Assembly: GCA_022496805.1 (NCBI GenBank)
Contig: CM040092.1
Span: 19,672,113-19,736,112 of the forward strand
Reading direction: 5' to 3'
Source: Pohlia nutans
Taxonomy: Eukaryota > Streptophyta > Bryopsida > Bryales > Mniaceae
Length of the DNA: 64,000 bases
The notes under the pieces are model-generated. The model was not told where the DNA came from. It ran no database searches and saw only the letters and a program-made list of their open reading frames with translations. Both the position numbers and the translations under genes were made by a program. Below are positions 34,050 through 43,847 of this stretch, piece by piece (within the stretch, counting starts at the first letter, position 1; each line of letters begins with the position of its first letter).

Positions 34050-35057
34050 CTACCAACGTGTATGTCCTCCATTAGCATCAATCACTGCTTGTAACCTAGA
34101 GGGCGTGGAATGACATAATTGAAAGAGCTTTGTTTCACTAATTGACTTCCACTCTCTTTCAAGAACTACCTTCAACCCATCTATGTTTCTAGGACATGCC
34201 TTGTTACGTTGTACTGCATCTTTTAGAATCTTCCACAGGTTCTCAATTGGATTGAGATCGGGAGAGTTTGCAGGCCAATTGAGCTTTTCAAGAAGGCGCA
34301 GTTGTCTCCATTCTTCACATATTTTGCTACTATGGACGGGTGCGCCATCTTCCATGAGCACTGCATTTGGAACTTTAACTATGAAATGAAATAATTCCCC
34401 TTCGTAAACCACTTCCACAAAATCCTTTGCAGAGCGTCAATCTTTAAGCATAAAAACAAGTTTTGACTTTTGACCTCGAGCAAATGCGCCCCAAATCATC
34501 AAGGAAGTCCGTCCACTTTTAAAAGTAGGAACTATACAATTTGATGAATACCGTTCATTTGCAGTTCTCCAAACACGAACTTGTCTCGAATTCTTCCCAA
34601 TTTCAAAGGTAGATTCATCTGTTCAAATAATACGCTCCCGATCTTCTGCACTCCATCCACGGTACTTTCTGAGCAAAACCAGCCTTTGATATATGTGACG
34701 AAGTGTCAAAAAAGGTTTTTTGACTGCAAATCGACTGAAAATGCCACTTCTATGTAAGAGCCTTTGAATGGTACTTCCACACACTGGAGTAGGGCATACA
34801 CTAGCAATCTCTGATACTGACGCGCAACGGTTCTTTTTTGAGAAACGCAAAATACTACGCACATCTTTATCACTAAGTTTTGTAGTGTGACTTCCACCAC
34901 AAGGTTCGTGCTTGTAAGTTCCATTTTCTCTAAAAAAATTCACCAACCTCTTAACTGTTCTAACGGAAACTTTGATACTGGCTGCAATTTGAACTTGAGT
35001 ACTCCCTCCCTCACTAATACCAATAATACGTCCACAAATTTCATCGGAAATTGCCAT
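34050..35057 (-). pseudogene. Tc1-like transposase with two in-frame TGA codons, left arm
   Basis: From ATG at 35057 (MAISDEICGR) to TAG at 34050 there are 335 codons, the usual length of a Tc1 transposase, with no frameshift but two TGA codons. Parts in order: N-terminal helix-turn-helix (QVQIAASIKVSVRTVKRLV), a second HTH region, catalytic D1 in TDES, D2 in MEDGAPVH and E in NSPDLNPIENLW. D2 and E are 34 residues apart (DD34E). The first TGA stands exactly where the family has Trp (RII*TDES); the second follows LKD. A full-length product needs readthrough, so it is called a pseudogene. Identical stops are in the right-arm copy. Confidence 0.85.
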
Positions 35058-35137
35058 CTGAAATAGGTTGAACTCTCTTTTACTAGGCAAACAGAACCTT
35101 AAACTCTCATTAACAACATTACCAATTTTATACAAAA

Positions 35138-35600
35138 TCAGTCACTCAATCACAGCATTTAGTCCATTAGGCATAACCACATGCACATCATTCAGCCTAG
35201 TAAGAATAACCACATACACATCACTCAACATGCATAAGCAAGCATGACTAAATTACTCATGCATCACATCACTCATACAACACATCACTCCATGTCTCAT
35301 ACATAACACATTCTTTCTCTCTGCTCTCACCATTACTCCAACATCCAATAATCCCAAATCTCATGCAACATTCCCTTAAGTTTACACAATAGTGCTTAAT
35401 TGATATTTAGAGGGGGAAACTTCGTCACGCGTGTATGATGCAAGTGGTTTCTTCTTGATGTGACAACTCCACACTTCTACATTCGGATGTTACTGATTTT
35501 TCTTAGATGCATTTATGATTAGGCATTGTGTCAATTGGATAAGTCCAATGAGGAAGCATGAAGTGTCAAAGATATTTCAATATTTTCAACATGTCCTTGA
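35138..35600. other. transposon 5' leader between transposase and right inverted repeat
   Basis: AT-rich sequence with repeated CATCACTCA-type motifs. No ORF. It is part of the Tc1-like element. Confidence 0.4.
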
Positions 35601-36198
35601 ATTCATTATTGTAATTACACACGTTGGTAGATATAAAATAACTATTTATGTGTGTATCTTTTGGCCTTGAAAACTTTCATACATGTGATCAACATCATAA
35701 AGATCATGTGACAAAATTTTCATATTGAAATAACAGATTCTCAGCCCTAGGGAGGCTATCAAAGTTGGAAGTTGTGAAACGATTCTCCCTTTTGTTTCTC
35801 AAAAATACACCTGTTGGTAGCTTTAGAATATCATTTTCCTTGTGGGTCTTTTGGACTTGAATTTTTTCACATGTGTAAAAAACATAAAGATATTCCTACT
35901 CCAAAAATTCCATGTGAAAAACAAATTTCTTCAATCCTTGGGAGGGTGTCAAAGTTGGCAGCTGTGAAACATTTCTTACAGCTACCCCATGTTAGTAAAT
36001 CTTGAATATCCTTTTTGTATCAATCTTCTAGCTTTGAAATTTGGTACACATGTTTTCAACATAACAAAGATTTTGTGTCTAAAATTTCATGTATAAATAC
36101 CAATTTTCCAACGCTCGGGAGGGTGTCAAAATTGGCAGCAGTGTGGGCACTATCCCTGGAATTGCACAAGGTGCCAATTTGGGTGTCATCCCACAGTA

Positions 36199-36441
36199 CA
36201 TTTTTGCCCAAATAGACAAATTCCACCTCATCATATTTAACCTTCAATCTAATGAAATGACACCTACACTCAATGTGCTTGGTGCGCCGATAAAATTCCC
36301 AATTTTTAACCATAGCTATACAATTTTGACTATCACATAAAATCATTGTATGCCATTTTTCAGAAAAAGACTCATTTCTTCCAAAATATGTTTGGTCTAT
36401 ACAACATCAATTCCATTTGTTGTTGCACTTGTTGCGTAATA
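36199..36441 (-). pseudogene. Ty1/copia RNase H remnant (left arm)
   Basis: The minus-strand frame reads ILCDSQNCIAMVKNWEFYRR, TKHIECRCHFIR and VEFVYLGKNV. This is the copia RNase H end (family pattern: IYCDNQxAIxLxKNPxFHxRTKHIDxxYHFIRE). Upstream, LEEMSLFLKNG continues in shifted frames, so it is decayed. The Tc1-like element has inserted at the TA of the GTA (Val) codon. Confidence 0.75.
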
Positions 36442-36613
36442 TTCCGGTGGCGAAAATGCTCAACTCTAAACGTCATGCCACTAAAAGTAGCAGATCTATT
36501 TTTTCAAATCTACATTATTGGCACTACATTTAGATGCATTGCAACAACATCGAAGAGACATAACAAAAAGATCAATGGACATGACTCAAGGTGAACGCTA
36601 GTAACTCTTATCA

Positions 36614-37000
36614 CACTGAATTAGGAATTTTTGCACTTGGCCAAGTGCATCAACCGATAGCCATGACGTTGGAAAATTTGCACCTTCTTGAAATTTTACT
36701 CCCCTGAAATTTCATATATTTACATTTTCAAAATAACAACAACACATTCATTCATATCAAATTTTTCATGTATCAAAAGAAAATCAAACATAATGTGCAA
36801 TACTATTATATTACTATCCGATAGAAAATCAAAACAAAACGCTTCATTCCATATATAAATGAAGGCACACACTACAAAGTAAATAATATTTGCACTATTC
36901 TACTACATCAAAGGGTTCCACCTATAGTACTTTCCCAATCTGTACTACTGCTCCTCTAAACACTCAATTAGGAATTTTTGCACTTGGCCATATGACAATG
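36614..37000. repeat. CACTNAATTAGGAATTTTTGCAC repeated termini
   Basis: CACTGAATTAGGAATTTTTG at 36614 and CACTCAATTAGGAATTTTTG at 36961 are each followed by CACTTGGCCA. A complementary end (AAATTCCTAATTCGGTG) lies at about 43881-43897 in the palindrome spacer. They look like termini or subterminal repeats of one element family; type not resolved. Confidence 0.4.
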
Positions 37001-37397
37001 CACTTGTCGCCCGTCGAATAGAAATTGACCTTTTTCAAGTTGCGGGGGGGGGGGGGGGGGGTATAATTTTGGTACTCGTGGGTTTTACGGGGCGGGAATT
37101 TAGGAAGTGTTAAAGTGGGAATTTTGGGGGTTTCAACTTACTCCAATCAAGCAAATTTGGTCACACATGCATTTTAAAATGTTGCATTTGGTACTCCATT
37201 TATTCCAAACCAATGTATTAAGGGAGGTAGTCAAAATGGATACAAAGTTATGGACATTTTTCTACCAAAACATCAAGTCATTCAAATCACTCATGCACGA
37301 TCAACCGAATAATACACGTTGCGCTATACTATACAACTATTGTTGCTACGTAATGCAACTTATAGTATCATGTGTCTCATACGACGTACTAAACCTA

Positions 37398-37808
37398 TTA
37401 ATATGCATCAAGGTCATTTTGCAAACGTTCGTTGTCCATCTCTTCCAATTGTAGTGCAATATACTCCACCAAATGCGGTTTTGCTTCTGTTGGATTTTTG
37501 ATCTTTGCCTCCGTCAGCTCACCATGCACTAGCACATTGTTCTCATGTACAAGCCCACTCCTTGTTCTTATCGGTGCATTTTCCCATGAAAATATAGCCG
37601 CGTCTTTGACAACCCATCCGTGTCCCTCACTAGATGGCTCCTAAAATGCTTCCATGCAATTCGTATACCTCGCTCTATTAGACTCCCGCTCGTCTTGCAT
37701 TCCCCGTCCTCTCATGGGCCAATACCATACAACCTTCATCTTTGCAGCCCATTTGGCTTGACCAAACTCCAACACCTTCCCCACATAGAACGGTACACCA
37801 GCTCGCAT
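37398..37808 (-). pseudogene. unrecognised ORF, 136 codons with one TAG (left arm)
   Basis: Mirror of 51377-51787; see that entry. The sequence appears identical and the internal TAG is present in both. Confidence 0.5.
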
Positions 37809-37883
37809 ATACTATAATACATACTCGAGCACATACTATAATACATCTATGTTTTGTCCAATACCCCATGGGCTTTTTAGAGG

Positions 37884-38640
37884 TTAACTATTAAACGTCC
37901 TCACTCCACTTCAGAATTTGAGAATTGCAAAGACGTTTTAAAAAATGTAAGTAAGAAGGATATTTTGAACTTGATATATGAATAAAAGTTGTACATTATG
38001 AATTGTTCATTCTATCCGTACGGTTAGATCCATGATAGTTGTCAACAATATTTTTGTATAAAAATTGAAACTTAAAATTGAAAAATCTTTTGTAATTTAA
38101 TTACGAATAAGATATTCACAACTTGTACATATATTCTTTTGGTGATTGGGTACAATGTAATACTCTAAGTGCAAGGTTGTTTGGACGCTGCTACGTGGAC
38201 ATTCGCGTCTCAACGTCCAACAACTTAGGAAAATCGGGTATTTTTACCATCGGGGTAGAAAGATGGCACACCCGTTTTACCCCTGGGAATGGTATAACGG
38301 ACACCCGAGCAGACGGCCCAACGGTTTTACCACTAAACCTCCTCACCTTCTTTAGATTTGGCAATTTTGTAAAGACGCATCATAAAATTCAACTAAGAGG
38401 GATATTTGGAAATTGATGTTTGAATAAAAATTGTACATTTTGAATTTTAGATTCTGTCCATACAATTAGATCTCCGATTGCTATCACCTATATTTTTGTA
38501 TAGAGTTTGAAACTAAAAATTCAAAACTCTTTTGTAATTTGAATAGCAATAAGATTTTGACTACACTTTGGTACACTTACAGTTACATTTGAACCCATCA
38601 CAACAAATTTCATCCTTTTTAAGTTTTGAGTTTTATTTAT
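37884..38640. mobile_element. two partial family A TTAA elements
   Basis: TTAACTATTAAACGTCC starts at 37884 and matches family A to about 38180. Unrelated, GC-richer sequence with CGGGTGTCCGTTATACC-type motifs (complement strand) interrupts to about 38330, and a second family A segment follows to about 38620. This is consistent with nested or broken copies. Confidence 0.5.
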
Positions 38641-39314
38641 ATTTTCATCCAAAATAGTTGAATGCTTTAATCCTTATTCTTCTCCAACTCTCAATTAATC
38701 CAAAATGTGGTCATTCAATTAAACAACCAAAAATTATCAATTCTATGTGTGCACCGATTTTAGAGGGGAAGATTTGTGACATTTTTACACCTCATCTAAA
38801 TTGTTAAATTGCTTTTTTTTTTTTTTTTTAGCAATTTAGATCTCCAAACCTTAAAATTCCAATTCACATCGTAAAAAAAGTATTACTATCAAATTTCTCT
38901 ATGTAGGCTCAAGAAGTATGCTACCTACGATTTGTAGGTCATCACTATTGTTTTCATTTTACCTTAAAAAAATTCATACTATTTTAATCAATTAAGGAAT
39001 TACTAAATCATTTATGTAACTACGAAAAAATAAAATAAAATAAATCATAAATTTTTTAATGTGAGAAGGTAAAGAGATTTAAACACAACACTTTACCGTG
39101 GACGCTTAAAAGTTAACCCTAAAAAGTCACAAGGGTTAATACATTGAAAATTTTAGGAATACCATTACAAAATACCATTATAGAGAAATATTTCCAAAAT
39201 GGGTTGTGTTGGTTTGATTTTATGGTTAATGGATTTTGTAGATATTGTTAAATTAGTTTATATTTTTACCTAAAGTTGTTGGTATATATACCGGTCTTTC
39301 ACTAGTTATATTAA
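38641..39314. other. palindrome arm, AT-rich stretch
   Basis: No gene. A T-run lies at about 38812-38830, and a 27-bp mini-palindrome TTAACCCTAAAAAGTCACAA.. ending GGGTTAA at 39113-39139 resembles two TTAA-element ends back to back. Confidence 0.4.
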
Positions 39315-39636
39315 CCTATAAACGTACCAACCCTTTGAACAGAAGTAGATGCTAACCTTAAAAATAGATATTAGCATGGCTCCAATGTAGATGAGGTGTA
39401 CATGAGAGAACCATTGCAAGTATGAAATCTACTCAACAAATTTGACATACTTGTAGTTGAAGGTCTGTCCAATATTTTCAACAGCTCCCTATCACAAGAT
39501 GTTTAATGTAATTGATAGAGAATTTAATAAGCTTCCAAGAGTGACTTGGATGAACGTCATCCGAGGTTGTATGAGAAAGCTGCAAGGCTTTGAATCTGTT
39601 CGTCATTCAGTTTATGGACTTTGGGACGTTTAGGGG
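39315..39636. mobile_element. TTAA-flanked MITE, family H (322 bp), left arm
   Basis: TTAA at 39311-39314 and 39637-39640 flank CCTATAAACGTACCAA and TTGGGACGTTTAGGGG (imperfect inverted ends). Non-coding. Mirror at 49549-49870. Confidence 0.65.
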
Positions 39637-39665
39637 TTAAATGTAGATCAAATTAAAAAGTAATA

Positions 39666-39882
39666 GCGTGTTCAGGTAGGTTTGAGGTACACCTCAAGCC
39701 TACCTCAACACGCTTTATTTTAAAATATAATTTACATTAGAAAAGTAAAAGCCTGTTGAGGTAAGTTTGAGGTACACCTCAAGCCTACCTCAACGCGCTT
39801 TTATTTTAAAATATAATTCACATAAAAAAGTAAAAGCGTGTTGAGGTAGAATTGAGGTACACCTCAAGCTTACCTCAAAACG
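39666..39882. repeat. three tandem hairpins of about 48 bp (left arm)
   Basis: Three successive near-perfect palindromes of the form GCGTGTTGAGGTAGG...CCTACCTCAACACGC centred on GAGGTACACCTC are spaced about 85 bp apart by TTTTAAAATATAATT spacers. RNA from either strand would form three stem-loops of over 20 bp. Confidence 0.8.
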
Positions 39883-39904
39883 ATTTTACTTTATTGATTC
39901 ACAA

Positions 39905-40422
39905 TTTAGATCAACTGTAACTAAGAGAGATATTTTGAACTTGATATATGAATAACATTTGTACATTGTGAATTGTTAATTCTATCCATACATTGAGATA
40001 TATGATAGTTGTCAATAATATTTTTGTATAAAAAATGAAACTCAAAATTGAAAATTCTATTCTACTTTGATTACAAATAAGATATTTACAATTTGTACAT
40101 GAATTGTTTTGGTAATTGGTTGAAATGTAATACTTTAAGTGTAGTGACATTTGGAGATTTTAGGGTTGCTTAAATTGTGAAGTGACAAATTTAAGAGCAC
40201 TTCCACACTGAAATCTTTGATATTTTGGTTGAATCTCTAAAACATGCAATGAGGCATACAATTTTCACAAATCATTCCCTTTCTAATCAGATCACATTCA
40301 CAAAGCCAAATTCCCATCGAATATATACTAAAAAATCCACATTGCAAAAATCAATGACGGATGAGAAATCTTTGTTTGATTTTGTACATCATCCACATTC
40401 TTCTCGGTTGGACATTTAGGGG
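39905..40422. mobile_element. partial family A TTAA element (left arm)
   Basis: Matches the right part of family A and ends GGACATTTAGGGG + TTAA (40423-40426). The left end is replaced at the hairpin cluster. Confidence 0.55.
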
Positions 40423-40825
40423 TTAATCATAAGAAACTGCTACCATTGACCGTTATATGTCCCAATGTCTAATTTTGAGACTATTAATTTCATTGACCAA
40501 AATTCAAAAATTTCATTGACTCTAGTTCAAAATCGCATTGTGATAATGAAGTCATACATTTACTGAACAAAAAAAATCATAAATTTTGTCATGTCAAAAG
40601 AACCTCTTTAACAATTCATTCCAACAAATTACACTCAAAGAACGTTAATATTCTACTTCATATACAACGGAGGTGAAATTGTTTTTACCATACCTCACAT
40701 AATGAGATGTGTTTTTTGTCGCCACTTCACATTTCATCCATCCCATGTGACCTGAACAAATTCCAAAGTACATGGTTCAATAAAACCCTTCTCTTTAAGT
40801 GTGTACTAGATAAAAGATAAGAAAA

Positions 40826-41330
40826 AAAAATTAGAAGAGAAGAGAAGAAAACAAATTTAGAAGTGAAGAAAAGAGAAACAAGAGAAAAATTCAAAACTTA
40901 TTTTAAAACAAACAATTTTATAAATTCAAAAAAAATTGCGTACCACATATAAGAGAAGAAAATAAAATGTACCACAAGATAAGTAAAAGAAAAGAGAAGA
41001 AAAGAGAAGAGGAGAGAAGAGATGAGAAAAAGAACATTTAGAAAAGAATAGAAGAGAAGATAAGAAAAGAAATACATTTTGAAGAGAAGAGAAGAGAAAA
41101 ACAAAATTCAAAATATATTTTAAAACAAAAAAATTAAAAAATTCAAGACCATTTATGTACTAGATATAAAGGAAGAAACAAAATTTAAAGAGAAGAAAAA
41201 AAATTAGAAGAGAAGGAAACAAAAAAAGAAAAAAGAAAATAGAAGTGAAAAGGAAAAATTCAAAACGATTTTTTTTTAAAAAAAAATTGAAATTTAAAAA
41301 ATTAAAAAATTAAAAAATTAAAATTAAAAT
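40826..41330. repeat. purine-rich (AGAAGAGAAA) tract, about 500 bp, left arm
   Basis: Almost uninterrupted A/G on this strand, built of GAAGAGAA/GAAAAGA words. The mirror tract at 47855-48359 is correspondingly C/T. It could adopt triplex (H-DNA) structure. Confidence 0.75.
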
Positions 41331-41334
41331 TAAA

Positions 41335-41560
41335 AAGTAGCAGCAGCAGCTGCTACTTCACAACAGCTTGCTGCTGCTCTGGCCCGCCCGCTGCTCAGGC
41401 GGGACGGGGCGGGTCAACAGCCGGCCGACTCCCGGTCTGGCTGGTTGGCCGAGTCAGGCCGGGCTGGGCCAGGTCGGGCCTCGCCTAGCCCAAAGGTCCG
41501 GCTGGCCTTGCCAACCCCGCGGAGCTCCGCGGGATTGACAAGCGCGTCTTTTGGAAGGAC
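41335..41560. other. GC-rich segment with CAG/CTG and CGGGC words (left arm)
   Basis: It begins with GCAGCAGCAGCTGCTAC, then dense GGCCGGGC/GGGCCTCG words and a CCGCGGAGCTCCGCGG palindrome. No credible protein; contrast with flanking AT-rich DNA is sharp. Confidence 0.5.
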
Positions 41561-42254
41561 GTGCCCAAGGATCAAATGGCTTTTTTTAAAGCCAACTACT
41601 TGCTCTAAAAGTGAACCACTAGTTCTAACTATATACATCAGGAATTTCCGACCCCACTGATTCTGCACTGATTCAGTGCGTTTATCGTTAAACTCTGATT
41701 CCGCACGTCATACGTGCATTTAGAAGTGTCGTTACGGTACGGAAGTGACATGCATTACTAGAGTGTCGATGCAGTGTCTTTTCAATGATTATCAAAAAAG
41801 TGTTGTTGCCGCACGAAAGTCGTGCTTGACGGAATCCGTGCGTTAATCGTGTATTTACATCACATGGCTGATAAGACACGGATAACGTGCGGTTTTAGTT
41901 AATGCGAATTCAGTATCGTATACGTATCATATTAATGCCATTTATTATATTCGTGCGATTTCAGTATCTATTATAATGCAAATTATTTTCGTACGACATC
42001 CGTGTACAATATTTTAATATATTTTTTGGAATATTTTGGAATCTTTTGGAATCTTTCAAAATATTTTATATTATTTTTTGAATATTCCAAGAATCTTCTT
42101 TAAATTAAACTTCCGGTTTAATTTCCCAAAACATTTTTAGATCTACATTTATAGAGTTTAGAAGCAATACACATTAAAATTTCAAAGAAATAACATTTTA
42201 TATTTTTAGAATTCAAATTTGGTATTATTGGTTATCATTGTACTTTTCATCATA

Positions 42255-42985
42255 GGAGCAAAAAAAAATAGCTCACAACCACCACAAATTTGGCAAAAAA
42301 TAAATAAATTCAAAATATTATGAAAAAAATCCTAGATATAGAAAACGTCCTGCATTATCTAGTGCAAAAAAAAAATTAATTTTTTTTTTTTCACATAGTT
42401 AAAAACATTCAAAGTCCGCTGAAAAAAAAAAACAGCTCACAGCCCTGAATCCCTGATCGGCCATCACGATTTTGGCAAAAAATTTAAAAATTCAAAAAAT
42501 TATGAAAAAAATCCTAGATATAGAAAACGTCCTGCATAATCTAGTGCAAAAAAAAATTTGGAAAAAAAGTTTTTTTCACATAGTTAAAATCATTCAAAAT
42601 CCGCTGAAAAAAAAAAAAACAGCTCACAGCCCTGAACCCCTGATCTGCCATCACAATTTTGGCAAAAAATTCAAAAATTCAAAAAATTATGAAAAAAATC
42701 CTAGATATAGAAAACGTCCTGCATAATCTAGTGCAAAAAAAAAATTTGGAAAAAAAGTTTTTTTCACATAGTTAAAATCATTCAAAATCCGCTGAAAATA
42801 AAAAAAACAGCTCACAGCCCTGAATCCCTGATCTGCCATCACGATTTTGGCAAAAAATTCAAAAATTCAAAAAATTATGAAAAAATCCTAGATATAGAAA
42901 ACGTCCTGCATAATCTAGTGCAAAAAGAAAAATTTGGAAAAAAAGTTTTTTTCACGTAGTTAAAATCATTCAGAGTCCGCTGAAA
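42255..42985. repeat. 187-bp tandem repeat, about four copies (left arm)
   Basis: CCTAGATATAGAAAACGTCC recurs at 42331, 42513, 42700 and 42887. Units also share AGCTCACAGCCCTGAA and GCCATCAC(G/A)ATTTTGGC. Open frames here are repeat artefacts. Confidence 0.85.
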
Positions 42986-43026
42986 AAAAAAGTTCGATAA
43001 TTACCAAAAGAGTTCCGTTCTATGCA

Positions 43027-43240
43027 TGAAGAGTTTGAGGTGGTTTGGTGGTTGGGAACTCGATTGGCAACCGGAAGGTTGAGAGTTCAAATCCCACCGT
43101 TGGCGATAGAGCTTGGGAAGCTATGGTGGGCCCCATCGCATGTGCGGGCAATTTCCGTGTAATTGAAGTGGGCGATGAGGAAAGTAATTATTTTATATTT
43201 TATTTTATTTTATTTTATTTTATATTTTTTAATAATAATA
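43027..43240 (+). mobile_element. tRNA-derived SINE (left arm)
   Basis: An A-box-like TGGTTTGGTGGTTGGGAACT and a B-box GAGTTCAAATCCCACC lie about 30 bp apart, as in a tRNA-related SINE head. The body (GGGCCCCATCGCATGTGCGG) ends in a TTTTA-repeat tail from about 43187. It sits inside the CATCAGGAAT element. Confidence 0.65.
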
Positions 43241-43847
43241 TTTTGATCAAATTTAGATATAAAAAGAAAATAAAATCTAGATATGGAAAAGATGATGTCG
43301 CACGAAAAACGCACTGAATCAGTGTAGGTTTAAAGACGATTAAAACACGACATTTGACGACTATAAAGAGTGCTGAATTCATACGTTTTCAATGGATGTA
43401 TCAATCGTGTTGAATTAGTACTATATCCGCTTGTACGAACATCGTGTCATATCAATGTAGTTGCGATGAATGACGCAACGATGCGGAATCAGTGCGAAAA
43501 TCGTACGAACCCTTGAAATATCGGAAATCGCACTGAATCAGTGCAGAATCAGTGGGGTCCGAAATTCCTGATGTAAGGCCCACCTTCCCACCTAAAACCT
43601 CACATTTCACATATTTCCTCTCAAAGGTATTGCTCTCACCACTCATTTTTTTGCAAATGACACTAGATTTGGTTGTAAGGATTAATACATAGTCATTGTA
43701 TGACATATAACCCTAGTTCTTTTTATCAATTTTTTTAAAATGCATATGTAAGATGATTTTAACATTGATTTCTTTAAATTTTTGTAGGTGTGATTTATTG
43801 GAGAGCACGTCGTGACTTATAACAACTGAAGGTAAGCTTTTTTTTTT

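Larger units (their letters stand above)
33485..36196 (-). mobile_element. Tc1-like (DD34E) transposon, 2.7 kb, left arm
   Basis: TA duplications at 33483-33484 and 36197-36198 flank a 2712-bp element with ends CAGTGGGGTGACACCC and (complement of right) CTGTGGGATGACACCC. The terminal inverted repeats are very long (33485-34061 and 35618-36196) and each contains three direct repeats of a CTGCCAACTTTGACACCCTC motif about 180 bp apart. The transposase frame is on the minus strand and its stop codon lies inside the left inverted repeat. The element is inserted in a copia RNase H remnant. Confidence 0.88.
41636..43573. mobile_element. CATCAGGAAT-ended element, 1.9 kb, left arm
   Basis: Inverted termini CATCAGGAATTTCCGACCCC / (complement) CATCAGGAATTTCGGACCCC continue through CTGATTCTGCACTGATTCAG for about 46 bp. 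TA flanks both ends. The subterminal parts are rich in GCACGGATTC/ATCCGTGC-like words. No transposase. The inside is filled by a 187-bp tandem array and a SINE. Shorter relative: 29125-29408. Confidence 0.75.
30261..43847 (+). repeat. left arm of giant palindrome (13.6 kb)
   Basis: Every feature in this interval reappears in reverse order and orientation in 45338-58936; coordinates of matching points add to 89185-89197. The outer edge is GATTGTGATTAGTTCACACA and the inner edge is a T10 run after GGTAAGC. The steps in the coordinate sum sit at a G18/G19 run (37044), a C12/G21 run (31441), and one GA unit (30427). I saw no substitutions in the stretches I compared, but did not align every base. 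Confidence 0.92.

Noticed and set aside
34050..35057. In-frame TGA at a Trp position as evidence of a variant nuclear code.
   Set aside because: Well-supported genes here (CRR7, dPGM, PGM-like) use ordinary TGA/TAG stops and TGG for Trp; transposon decay is enough.
39666..39713. TTGAGGTAGG in the hairpins recalls the let-7 seed.
   Set aside because: let-7 is an animal miRNA; this is a plant genome, and the match is only a few bases within a palindrome.
40898..41111. Phe/Ser/Leu-rich frames resembling membrane proteins.
   Set aside because: They are translations of the purine/pyrimidine tract, not genes.
42472..42726. 84-codon frame in the palindrome arm.
   Set aside because: It runs through 187-bp tandem repeats and A-rich tracts; a repeat artefact.
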